A DNA stretch of 6,624 nt from an uncultured Bacilli bacterium. GTDB lineage: Bacteria; Bacillota_I; Bacilli_A; RFN20; CAG-826. The position numbers and the translations under genes are program-made. The stretch is from positions 1 through 6,624 of the forward strand of contig CAJOQN010000043.1 of assembly GCA_905236535.1 (NCBI GenBank). The letters run 5' to 3'. Numbering within the stretch: position 1 is the stretch's first letter; every line of letters begins with the position of its first letter. Shown here piece after piece: positions 1 to 5,508 of this stretch. A model generated the notes under the pieces. That model saw nothing but the letters and a program-made list of their open reading frames with translations. It made no database searches and had not been told where the DNA came from.

Positions 1-81
1 AAACAAATTGGCTATGAAGTCGACCCCAACAAATTTTTGCAATATGTAGTTGTCGAGACGGCCAATGGAAAGGGATATTAG
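1..81 (+). CDS. 3' end of an unidentified gene (partial)
   Basis: An open frame enters from the left edge and ends at a TAG at 79-81, giving 26 residues that finish with ETANGKGY. The frame has no internal stop and its residue mix is ordinary for a soluble protein. Too little is present to assign a family. I read it as the C-terminus of a real gene because a convincing + strand terminator follows at 227-257 with no other + strand gene between, but a chance open frame of this length is also possible. Confidence 0.4.
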   Translation, partial: KQIGYEVDPNKFLQYVVVETANGKGY

Positions 82-226
82 TTTCTTTCTGCTATTTAAA
101 TTGGGATATGGATTTTTGAAAAATAAAATAGAATCGCACCTGAACTAGTATCATTTAGGCTATAGAGTTAATTTTCATCACAAAAATTGGTATTATTTGA
201 TTTACACAAAAACATTATATAAAACT

Positions 227-257
227 GACTTAATACCACATGTATTAGGTCTTTTTT
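227..257 (+). terminator. Rho-independent terminator
   Basis: GACTTAATAC (227-236) pairs with GTATTAGGTC (242-251) over 10 base pairs including one G-U. The loop is CACAT and six T residues (252-257) follow directly. It sits 146 nt after the partial gene ending at 81 and most likely ends that transcript. Confidence 0.8.
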
Positions 258-374
258 GTGTTTAGAATAGGGTTAAAAAATATTAACCTCATTTATGAAG
301 TTCTTCGTCAAAATTTGAAATCTCCTATCTTAGATACATTTATAAACCTTCGAGCGTACAAACTCGTTTTCATC

Positions 375-412
375 GCCTCCTCGGATTTGATTGGAGGCAG
401 TGATTTATTTTT
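375..412 (+). terminator. Possible terminator hairpin
   Basis: GCCTCC (375-380) pairs with GGAGGC (393-398) around a 12-nt loop, and a T-rich run begins a few bases later (404-414). The T run is offset by about five bases and no intact + strand gene lies just upstream, so this is weaker than the other terminators here. It may be a relic belonging to a lost gene. Confidence 0.3.
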
Positions 413-433
413 TTAATTATTGCTTCATCAGGA

Positions 434-574
434 CTACGTGATTTTGACAAAAAGGTCGGGGCGCACGCTGGTGTACAAATGGTAGGCGTGTTCGCTGACG
501 AGGGAGCCGTCGCCGTAGACATACCACCCTCTATCCAGCTGAACTAGGAGCGCATCTAAATGCCCTAATGAAAG
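434..574 (-). pseudogene. C-terminal remnant of an unidentified gene
   Basis: On the minus strand a frame runs for 46 codons from just after a TAG (complement of 575-577) to a TAG (complement of 434-436). It contains DRGWYVYGDGSLVSEHAYHL and ends LFVKIT. It has no ATG or other good start, and the frame is closed at its 5' side, so it cannot be a complete gene. It reads like genuine protein, rich in W, Y, H and D with a GDG turn. Its GC content is visibly above that of the flanks and the neighbouring genes. An alternative frame just upstream (KYSFH) could join it after a frameshift near 562-570, as expected of a decayed longer gene. I do not recognise the family. Acquisition by transfer followed by deletion is an inference. 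Confidence 0.5.
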
Positions 575-620
575 CTATATTTTAATGCGTTTGTTTCTTT
601 ATCCTAAAGAAGTTGTTGAA

Positions 621-1754
621 TCAACGGACACGACGATCAAATTTGTTGTCTTTATAATATTTGGCCTTATCCTCGTACATCCGATTTTCGGCCTCTTTGA
701 ATGCGACGTTGATATCAGTTATCTTCTCTTTGTCGATGAAGCAATATCCAATTGCCAACGAATAATTGTCTTCCGTGATTTTTTTCCTTATCTCCTCAAC
801 AGTGTGCTCCAAAATAGCTTCATTGCCTTTTCTCATCAAGATGAGGAATTCATCACCGCTTAAACGATATAGATACATATTCTTCCCTTGGATTGATTCG
901 CTTAATATTGTCGCTATCGCTCTCAAGGCATCGTCGCCTTTTTCGTGGCCATAATGGTCATTTAACCATTTAAGGCCATTCATATCCATTTCGATGATCC
1001 CGTTTATCGAATTACGGAAGAAAGCGAGATCGGCATAATAGGTTCTTCTATCCGAGATTTTTGTTAATGAGTCTTTCGAAGAATTAATTGTCATAATGAA
1101 GATGTAATTCATTAATGCGCATATTTCACAAGTCATATTCAAAATGTCGTTTCTTTTGAATACCATCTCCAAAACAACCGCGATGATGATTGAGAGAACG
1201 CTGATGAGAAGGATTATGGAATCTCTTCTATATTTCCTTCTGGCTCTGACCACCACGATATAGACGACCAAGAGTAGATATAGCAAGCAAACGAAATGAC
1301 AGAAGAAATTGACGAAGCTTCCCCTGACAAACCTTGCAGCACCTCCGACTGATTCATAATAGAAGACAAAGGTCGAAAGCCCAGGCACATTCATAAATAG
1401 TGGGAATATGTAGATAAGCGTATTGATAAACAAAGGAATGGCTAAAATAAGGCGTTGCTTCCTAGCAAATGTATTATCTTCAAACGTCGCAAGCAAAACA
1501 AAGATATACATCAATATCGGCCTGACCATATATCCCATCGATGTGAATATCGTGCCAATTACAGGATTATCACTTCTTTCCGCATAGTTTTCCATCCCTA
1601 CGACGACAGATAAAAGCAAAACCAACGCAGTGAAGATGATGAAGAATTTCCCCTCCTTCTTTTTCATCCTCATTCCAACGATTGCTAAAAATACCATCAT
1701 CACGGAGAGGAATAGTAGAGATGCGTTTGAAAGGAAATATTCAACAATTTGCAT
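621..1754 (-). CDS. Membrane-bound diguanylate cyclase (GGDEF)
   Basis: The protein (377 aa) probably makes the second messenger c-di-GMP from two GTP. About seven hydrophobic segments (roughly residues 6-28, 36-53, 65-90, 102-122, 147-170, 179-199, 207-222) form an N-terminal membrane sensor of unknown ligand. A short linker with DSLTKISDRR, the counterpart of the usual DxLTxLxNR entry motif, leads to a GGDEF domain at about 228-370. Visible signatures are DMNGLKWLNDHYGH (257-270), GD (273-274) and RLSGDEF (297-303). The first glycine of GGDEF is serine, and the RxxD inhibitory site expected nine residues before the motif is missing (GKNM instead), so product inhibition is probably absent. 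The frame can be extended 13 codons to a GTG at 1793, but no ribosome site precedes that codon and a promoter overlaps it, so the ATG at 1754 is preferred. No strong terminator follows the stop. Confidence 0.85.
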   Translation of the reverse strand: MQIVEYFLSNASLLFLSVMMVFLAIVGMRMKKKEGKFFIIFTALVLLLSVVVGMENYAERSDNPVIGTIFTSMGYMVRPILMYIFVLLATFEDNTFARKQRLILAIPLFINTLIYIFPLFMNVPGLSTFVFYYESVGGAARFVRGSFVNFFCHFVCLLYLLLVVYIVVVRARRKYRRDSIILLISVLSIIIAVVLEMVFKRNDILNMTCEICALMNYIFIMTINSSKDSLTKISDRRTYYADLAFFRNSINGIIEMDMNGLKWLNDHYGHEKGDDALRAIATILSESIQGKNMYLYRLSGDEFLILMRKGNEAILEHTVEEIRKKITEDNYSLAIGYCFIDKEKITDINVAFKEAENRMYEDKAKYYKDNKFDRRVR

Positions 1755-1761
1755 AAGCGGT

Positions 1762-1810
1762 ATTATATACCCCTTTATTAATAAATAAAACACTTTTTTG
1801 CACTAGTCAA
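1762..1810 (-). promoter_or_regulatory. Promoter region of the GGDEF gene
   Basis: Two overlapping options are visible on the minus strand. A TATAAT (1767-1762) ends seven bases before the ATG at 1754, which would make the mRNA leaderless. Alternatively TTGACT (1810-1805), a 17-base spacer and TATTTA (1787-1782) would start a transcript carrying AAAGGGG (1776-1770), but that is 15 bases from the ATG, far for a Shine-Dalgarno. Which one is used cannot be decided from sequence. Confidence 0.5.
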
Positions 1811-1812
1811 TG

Positions 1813-1948
1813 AAAAGTAGATACAAGTTATTTTTATTTGGACACTAATTTATCTTTATTTATACTCTCTTTGTTTTGAAAGTAGAACCTCCTTGTCGAA
1901 TAGTTTAACATTGCTTATCCACTATATAGACCCCAGGTGTCTACTTTT
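1813..1948. repeat. Repeated AAAGTAGA motif with inverted repeat
   Basis: AAAGTAGA followed by ACCT (1879-1890) is matched on the opposite strand at 1947-1935 by AAAGTAGA plus ACCT with one extra base between, giving an imperfect 12-base inverted repeat around 44 nt. A third copy of AAAGTAGA stands in direct orientation at 1814-1821. A small palindrome, TAGAC (1927-1931) with GTCTA (1939-1943), overlaps the right arm. No open frame lies inside. The arms look somewhat like insertion-sequence ends, which is only an impression. A long-loop RNA hairpin upstream of the tRNA is the alternative. Confidence 0.35.
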
Positions 1949-2040
1949 AGGTTACCAGTTCATTGCAATTCTAAAGGCTCAAAATGCTAGGGGGTTACTC
2001 ATAACTTGATAAATAATATTTACCATAATAGTTAAATTGT

Positions 2041-2049
2041 TGTTATACT
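2041..2049 (+). promoter_or_regulatory. Extended -10 promoter of tRNA-Ser
   Basis: TGT followed by TATACT (2044-2049) forms an extended -10 element 25 bases before the mature tRNA. A -35 match is poor (TTTACC at 2019-2024, 19 bases away), as is acceptable for extended -10 promoters. Confidence 0.6.
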
Positions 2050-2074
2050 ATAAACCGTGGTTTTAACACGACAC

Positions 2075-2164
2075 GGAAGTATACCCAAGCGGTTGAAGGG
2101 GTCGGTCTTGAAAACCGATAGGGGCGAGTAACCCGCCAGAGTTCGAATCTCTGTACTTCCGCCA
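2075..2164 (+). tRNA. tRNA-Ser(UGA)
   Basis: This is a 90-nt tRNA with an encoded CCA end (2162-2164). The acceptor stem pairs GGAAGTA (2075-2081) with TACTTCC (2154-2160), leaving G as discriminator base. The anticodon stem TCGGT/ACCGA encloses the loop CTTGAAA, so the anticodon is TGA and it reads UCA serine codons and probably other UCN codons. A long variable arm with GGCG/CGCC marks it as a class II tRNA, and the T arm is AGAG-TTCGAAT-CTCT. It stands alone with its own promoter and terminator. Confidence 0.95.
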
Positions 2165-2175
2165 AAAAGATAAGT

Positions 2176-2203
2176 ACACGTATCTCATAGGGTACGTGTT
2201 TTT
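2176..2203 (+). terminator. Terminator of tRNA-Ser
   Basis: ACACGTATC (2176-2184) pairs with GGTACGTGT (2191-2199), including one G-U, around a 6-nt loop. TTTT follows. It lies 12 bases after the CCA end. Confidence 0.8.
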
Positions 2204-2211
2204 GTTATAAT
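2203..2211 (+). promoter_or_regulatory. Extended -10 promoter for the YdeI-like gene
   Basis: TGT followed by TATAAT (2206-2211) is a consensus extended -10 box starting inside the T run of the tRNA terminator. Only six bases separate it from the ATG at 2218, so transcription should begin at or next to the start codon and leave no leader. Confidence 0.65.
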
Positions 2212-2217
2212 GGCGAT

Positions 2218-2784
2218 ATGGATAAAAACATCATTTACTGTAAAAATCGGAAAGAGTGGAGAGAGTGGCTGCTTTCTCATTTTGATAAAGAAAAAGAAAT
2301 ATGGTTCGTCTTTCCTACGGTGTCTTCTAAAGAAGAAGGAGTGACTTATAATGATGCGGTTGAAGAAGCCCTTTGTTTCAATTGGATTGATGGAGTTGCC
2401 GGAAAATTAGATGATAATCATCAACTTCGTCGCTTCACTCCAAGAAGAAAAAATAGCCCATATTCAAGGCTTAATATCGAACGATTGATCCATTTATATA
2501 ATCTAGATATGATTTGCCCCACCTTCAAAGAAGAGATTAAGAAGATTATCGAGGTTCCTTTCATCTTTCCAAAAGATATCATTAAAGAGCTTAAGAAAGA
2601 TGAAGTGGTATGGAATAATTATTGTAATTTCACCGATTCATATAAAAGAATAAGAGTGGATTATATCGACTCCGCAAGAAATAGACCAATAGAATTTAAA
2701 AAAAGACTACAAAATTTTATTAAAAAGACCAAAGAAAACAAGATTATCACCGGGTATGGTGGCACGGAGAAATACTATAAATAA
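2218..2784 (+). CDS. YdeI/OmpD-associated family protein
   Basis: This 188-aa soluble protein belongs to the YdeI/OmpD-associated (OmdA, 'bacteriocin-protection') family. The exact biochemical activity of the family is not settled; links to antimicrobial-peptide or bacteriocin tolerance come from a few homologues. Family signatures visible are YNDAVEEALCFNWIDG (44-59) and RRFTPRRKNSPYSRLN (71-86). The C-terminal OmdA region (about 117-172) has a helical part with YKRIRVDYIDSAR and ends in a basic stretch. Length is normal for the family. The ATG at 2218 has no Shine-Dalgarno and follows a -10 box by six bases. The next gene starts 42 bases after the stop in the same direction, with no terminator between, so read-through is likely. 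Confidence 0.85.
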   Translation: MDKNIIYCKNRKEWREWLLSHFDKEKEIWFVFPTVSSKEEGVTYNDAVEEALCFNWIDGVAGKLDDNHQLRRFTPRRKNSPYSRLNIERLIHLYNLDMICPTFKEEIKKIIEVPFIFPKDIIKELKKDEVVWNNYCNFTDSYKRIRVDYIDSARNRPIEFKKRLQNFIKKTKENKIITGYGGTEKYYK

Positions 2785-2789
2785 TATTA

Positions 2790-2818
2790 TTGAAACCACA
2801 AAAATCCATCGATAAGAT
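2790..2818 (+). promoter_or_regulatory. Promoter for the formate/nitrite-type channel
   Basis: TTGAAA (2790-2795), exactly 17 bases, then TAAGAT (2813-2818). The -35 matches consensus at 5 of 6 positions and the -10 at 4 of 6. Eight bases separate the -10 from the ATG at 2827, again pointing to a leaderless message. No ribosome-binding site is seen. Confidence 0.5.
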
Positions 2819-2826
2819 ATTAGATA

Positions 2827-3504
2827 ATGAAAAAAGAATTACCATTAACGTTTTTAAAAGGAATCCTCGCGGGACTTAGTATTGGTCTAGGTGGATTTTT
2901 ATATATCTTGATGACCTTCCTTCTTCAAAATGAACTTGGAAAAATTTTAGGTTCCACCCTCTTTGCTGTCGGCTTATTTTTAGTGTGCACTTTCATGTTA
3001 TCTTTATATACCGGGAAGATTGGCTTAGTTTATGAAGGGAAGAAAAACTTAACCTTCTATTTATCTCTGCCCATCATGCTTATTGGTAACGCTGTCGGGG
3101 CGATTGGGCTAGGTTATCTTTGCTTTTTGATCTTTAAAAATAACGAATATGTTATGGCGGTGGTTAATCAAGCCTGTGAATCACGATTAGTTTTTCATAA
3201 TTTCTATGATTATTTAATGGTGATTGTTAAATCATTCTTATGTGGTTTTTGTGTCTACATGGCGGTCAAACTCTTTAATATGTTTAGACTTAAGCCATTA
3301 GGAATCTTGCTTCTTGTCTTCTTCGTTTTTGTCTTTGTGTACTGTGGTTTTCAACACTGCATCGCTAATATGTTTTATTTTGGATTCGGAAACACCTACG
3401 CAAATGGATATACATATCTTAATTTAGGTTTATGTATTCTCTTTAATTCCTTAGGCCCAATCATGGGCGTCATCATTCCAATCAATAAAAAAGAGGGCAA
3501 TTAG
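2827..3504 (+). CDS. Formate/nitrite transporter (FNT) family channel
   Basis: An integral membrane protein of 225 aa from the FNT family, whose pentameric channels move small monovalent anions such as formate, nitrite or hydrosulfide. About six hydrophobic segments are visible. The family signature GFQHCIANMFYF (174-185) carries the central pore histidine at 177 and the following N181. Other landmarks are TGK (62-64) near the first conserved loop and LCG (138-140), where FocA-type proteins have CN. Position 176 is Q where FocA-type members have E. At 225 residues it is shorter than the usual 250-280. The transported anion cannot be told from sequence. It likely shares transcripts with the YdeI-like gene and also has its own promoter. 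Its TAG stop overlaps the stop of the convergent gene and lies in a terminator loop. Confidence 0.85.
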   Translation: MKKELPLTFLKGILAGLSIGLGGFLYILMTFLLQNELGKILGSTLFAVGLFLVCTFMLSLYTGKIGLVYEGKKNLTFYLSLPIMLIGNAVGAIGLGYLCFLIFKNNEYVMAVVNQACESRLVFHNFYDYLMVIVKSFLCGFCVYMAVKLFNMFRLKPLGILLLVFFVFVFVYCGFQHCIANMFYFGFGNTYANGYTYLNLGLCILFNSLGPIMGVIIPINKKEGN

Positions 3505-3512
3505 TTGTCCTC
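3487..3512 (-). terminator. Shared terminator between convergent genes
   Basis: GAGGGCAA (3493-3500) pairs with TTGTCCTC (3505-3512), one G-U, around the loop TTAG. Read leftward the hairpin is followed by six T (3492-3487), an excellent terminator for the ttcA-like gene. Read rightward it is followed by ATTTTC, so it may also end the FNT transcript less efficiently. Both stop codons (3502-3504 on +, 3503-3501 on -) overlap in the loop. Confidence 0.85.
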
Positions 3513-4340
3513 ATTTTCATCATATGTCTCTAAGAAGGAGTGGAATTCTCCTTTATTTTTATAGCCTAAGATCATATCCAAAGTGACATTTGAGGCACTT
3601 TTGAAGATGTTCTTTTCCACTTGTGGATTAGTCTTTAATAGTTGCTTAATTAACATCTTGGTCTCTAACCTTCTCGATATTAATTCAGGATCCTCTCCAT
3701 GTATCGCTTCGGTAAATGAACAAGCACATTGAATGAATTGAAGATTGAATTTATTTTGGAAGGCGATGATATCTTTTTCTCTAATAAAATACATCGGTCT
3801 AATAAGTTCCATTCCTGGATAGTTGGTGGAATGAAGTTTTGGGAGCATCGTTTGGAAGGAACCAGCATTTAACATATTCATCAAAGTGGTTTCGATGACA
3901 TCGTCGTAGTGGTGACCAAGAGCGATTTTATTACAGCCATGCTTTTTAGCGAGATTATATAACGCTCCTCTTCTCATCTTCGCGCATAGGAAACATGGAG
4001 ATTTACTTTGAGCGTTGGCGATTTCAAAAATATTCGTTTCTTCAATTATGGCCGGGATATTTAATACTTCTAAGTTATGTTTGATTAAATCTAAGACTTC
4101 GGGTTTATAACCTGGATTCATCACCAAATAAGTGACTTTGAAATCGAAGTCGGAGTGGAGCAATAAGGTTTGAAAAAGCTTCGCCATAATCATCGAATCT
4201 TTTCCACCTGAAATACAGACACAGACATGATCGTTTGGTTTTAAGAGCTGATATTCCTTTAAACCCTTGACAAAGCGCGACCATATCTTCATGCGATAAG
4301 TCGTGGTTAAAGCTTGAATGTATTCATCCACTTGTGGCAT
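3501..4340 (-). CDS. ttcA: TtcA-like tRNA 2-thiolation ATPase
   Basis: A 279-aa PP-loop ATPase of the TtcA family, which adenylates a tRNA base (C32 in Escherichia coli) and replaces its oxygen with sulfur using an Fe-S cluster. Seen directly: the PP-loop SGGKDS (44-49); a CFLC pair (Cys 116 and 119) followed by AKMRRGALY; LGHHYDD (141-147); IRPMYFIREKD (180-190); and a third cysteine region CAC (205 and 207). Two cysteines from CxxC plus one later cysteine fit the cluster ligands of TtcA. The substrate base is inferred from family only. The frame extends 13 codons upstream to 4379, but the ATG at 4340 is preferred because family members have about 15-20 residues before the YRMKIW-like segment, and an extended -10 box lies within the extra codons. 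It is divergent from the phosphatidyltransferase gene. Confidence 0.82.
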   Translation of the reverse strand: MPQVDEYIQALTTTYRMKIWSRFVKGLKEYQLLKPNDHVCVCISGGKDSMIMAKLFQTLLLHSDFDFKVTYLVMNPGYKPEVLDLIKHNLEVLNIPAIIEETNIFEIANAQSKSPCFLCAKMRRGALYNLAKKHGCNKIALGHHYDDVIETTLMNMLNAGSFQTMLPKLHSTNYPGMELIRPMYFIREKDIIAFQNKFNLQFIQCACSFTEAIHGEDPELISRRLETKMLIKQLLKTNPQVEKNIFKSASNVTLDMILGYKNKGEFHSFLETYDENEDN

Positions 4341-4346
4341 ATGATG

Positions 4347-4355
4347 ATTATCGCA
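4347..4355 (-). promoter_or_regulatory. Extended -10 promoter of the ttcA-like gene
   Basis: On the minus strand TGC precedes GATAAT (4352-4347), an extended -10 element with 5 of 6 consensus bases. Six bases separate it from the ATG at 4340. Its position inside the longer open frame argues for the shorter start and for leaderless translation. Confidence 0.55.
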
Positions 4356-4382
4356 TATTAATAGGTTTCCGAGTAGCATTTA

Positions 4383-4412
4383 TTTTCACAAGATGAAAAA
4401 AATATATATAAT
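4383..4412 (+). promoter_or_regulatory. Promoter of the phosphatidyltransferase gene
   Basis: TTTTCA (4383-4388), an 18-base spacer and a perfect TATAAT (4407-4412), seven bases before the ATG at 4420. It lies inside the extended open frame that could begin at 4393. AGG directly abuts the ATG, too close for a working Shine-Dalgarno. Confidence 0.6.
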
Positions 4413-4419
4413 ATATAGG

Positions 4420-5034
4420 ATGAGTGGTAAAGTTAAATATTTTGTTCCAAACGCGGTGACATTAATTAGAATTGCGGCCGCCATTGCCATCATTTTTCTC
4501 CCCTTTCCATCCGCACAATTTTTTGTCGTTTATGGCGTCTGTGGTTTAAGCGATGCTTTGGATGGATTTTTAGCGAGAAAATTAAATGCTTCTTCAAAAT
4601 TTGGTTCTGTTTTAGATAGTGTTTCTGATTTAGTTTTTTATAGCATCATGGGCATAAAAATCTTCCCGACGATGCTCAAACTCTTAAATTGGTCGCATTG
4701 GATTTTCTTTATCGTTCCTTTAGCGATTCATCTTATAGCCTATCTTTTATGTGCAATTCGTTATAAGAAGTTTTCAGCGATTCACACTTATGCGAATAAA
4801 GTTCTTGGCTTATTGGTCTTTCTTTTCCCTTTCGCTTTAATCGGGGAGATTTATCTTCTTTATACTTTGTATATTTATATCGGTGGATGCATTGCGATAT
4901 ATGCCTCAAGCGAGACTTTGTTAATCCATATTGTTTCCAAACGATATGATGATCGAAATAAATCGATATTCCTTTTAAAAAGAAATGAAAAGGATATGAA
5001 CAAAGAACAAAAAAACCAAGAAGAACCGATGTAG
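4420..5034 (+). CDS. CDP-alcohol phosphatidyltransferase
   Basis: A 204-aa membrane enzyme of the CDP-alcohol phosphatidyltransferase family, which joins a phosphatidyl group from CDP-diacylglycerol to an alcohol and releases CMP. The catalytic signature is complete: D45-x2-D48-G49-x2-A52-R53-x8-G62-x3-D66-x3-D70, including all four metal-binding aspartates. About six hydrophobic segments flank it, and the first follows the typical VPNAVTLIR opening. The acceptor (glycerol 3-phosphate as in PgsA, or another polyol or amino alcohol) cannot be decided, so no symbol is given. The basic, polar C-terminal tail (KNEQKNQEEP-like, after RYDDRNKS) is poorly conserved in such proteins. The ATG at 4420 is chosen over the ATG at 4393 because the promoter -10 lies between them and the family motif PN..T..R follows soon after. 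The stop lies within a terminator. Confidence 0.83.
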   Translation: MSGKVKYFVPNAVTLIRIAAAIAIIFLPFPSAQFFVVYGVCGLSDALDGFLARKLNASSKFGSVLDSVSDLVFYSIMGIKIFPTMLKLLNWSHWIFFIVPLAIHLIAYLLCAIRYKKFSAIHTYANKVLGLLVFLFPFALIGEIYLLYTLYIYIGGCIAIYASSETLLIHIVSKRYDDRNKSIFLLKRNEKDMNKEQKNQEEPM

Positions 5035-5045
5035 TGGTTCTTTTT
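5021..5045 (+). terminator. Terminator overlapping the phosphatidyltransferase stop
   Basis: AAGAACC (5021-5027) pairs with GGTTCTT (5036-5042), with the stop codon TAG (5032-5034) in the loop region, and the T run continues to 5045. The hairpin uses the last coding bases of the gene. Confidence 0.8.
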
Positions 5046-5051
5046 AATAAT
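5046..5051 (+). promoter_or_regulatory. Possible -10 box of the PAS gene
   Basis: AATAAT (5046-5051) matches the -10 consensus at 5 of 6 positions and ends six bases before the ATG at 5058, the same spacing as at other starts here. There is no recognisable -35 element because the region is the preceding terminator, so confidence is modest. Confidence 0.35.
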
Positions 5052-5057
5052 GTATTA

Positions 5058-5433
5058 ATGCATAATGTGGGTTTACATTATTTAAAAAATAATCCAATTA
5101 TTTTGCTAAATTTGAGCACTCAATATAAAATTTCAAATTCTGACTTATATTTAATGACAGCGAGAAGCTTTGCTGGATATTTAGGTTATTCCTCTTTGCT
5201 TAAAAAGGTTGATTTATATGTCATCCATGAAAAAGACGAAAGATGATGTTGATGCGGTAAGAGAAAAGCTTCAAAGAAAAAATACCAAGATCTCCAACGC
5301 CATTTTCCGTATCAAATCAAAGGATGGAAAGATCAAAAACGTCAACTCGATGAGAAGAGTGGTAAACCATCCAAAATATGGAGACATCTTCTATCTTATT
5401 CTCATCAATTACGAAGAAGTGAAAGTTGAATAG
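5058..5433 (+). pseudogene. PAS-domain protein gene broken by a frameshift
   Basis: Two overlapping short frames together spell one PAS sensor domain. The first (ATG at 5058 to TGA ending at 5246) gives NVGLHYLKNNPIILLNL, then FAGYLGYSSLLKK and IHEKDE, the usual first half of a PAS fold up to the IHxxD loop. The second, one base shifted and open from about 5209 to the TAG at 5431-5433, continues with DDVDAVREKL, then FRIKSKDGKIKNV and YGDIFYLILINYEEV, the closing beta strands. The total of 376 nt is 125 codons plus one base. The break lies within 5230-5246, near a run of five A. Restored, it is a lone PAS domain of about 124 aa with no attached kinase or cyclase. A true mutation, a sequencing error or programmed +1 shifting at AGA-TGA are all possible. 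Upstream, a GTG at 5034 extends the first frame but lies inside a terminator. Confidence 0.7.
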
Positions 5434-5451
5434 TGGGGAAACCCACTTTTT
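5432..5451 (+). terminator. Terminator at the stop of the PAS gene
   Basis: AGTGGG (5432-5437), a GAAA tetraloop and CCCACT (5442-5447), followed by TTTT. The TAG stop at 5431-5433 enters the stem. A good terminator exactly at the end of the second frame supports that frame being the real 3' end of a gene. Confidence 0.88.
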
Positions 5452-5473
5452 ACTTTAGTAACTAAAATATTTG

Positions 5474-5503
5474 TTGACGAAAAAATTAAATAAAATATAC
5501 AAT
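5474..5503 (+). promoter_or_regulatory. Promoter of the surface-protein gene
   Basis: TTGACG (5474-5479) is a near-consensus -35. The -10 is either TATACA (5496-5501, spacer 16) or TACAAT (5498-5503, spacer 18). Transcription would start near 5508-5512, leaving a leader of about 135 nt, unlike all other genes in the window. Confidence 0.75.
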
Positions 5504-5508
5504 AATAG

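Larger units (their letters stand above)
82..433. other. AT-rich stretch without an intact gene
   Basis: I see no credible coding frame on either strand in these 352 bases. The stretch holds a strong terminator at 227-257, a small AT-rich inverted repeat (GGTTAA at 271-276 against TTAACC at 283-288), and a second hairpin near 375-398. With the GC-rich gene remnant that follows at 434-574, it looks like a decayed gene region or a former insertion site, not a regulatory leader. Confidence 0.5.

Noticed and set aside
271..288. Inverted repeat GGTTAA...TTAACC as a regulatory site or terminator.
   Set aside because: It is short and AT-rich, has no T run, and is not positioned before any gene.
585..863. 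A 92-codon open frame on the + strand.
   Set aside because: It is antisense to the C-terminal GGDEF region, whose motifs are unmistakable on the minus strand, and its translation has no recognisable domain.
766..954. A 62-codon open frame on the + strand.
   Set aside because: It is a shadow of the GGDEF domain on the opposite strand.
3680..3868. A 62-codon minus-strand frame inside the ttcA-like gene.
   Set aside because: It overlaps the real gene in another frame, and the TtcA-type motifs lie in the main frame.
5034..5057. GTG at 5034 as start of the first PAS frame.
   Set aside because: It lies inside the terminator stem-loop of the preceding gene and adds residues (MVLFNNVL) that do not look like part of the PAS domain. 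The ATG at 5058 is a better start.
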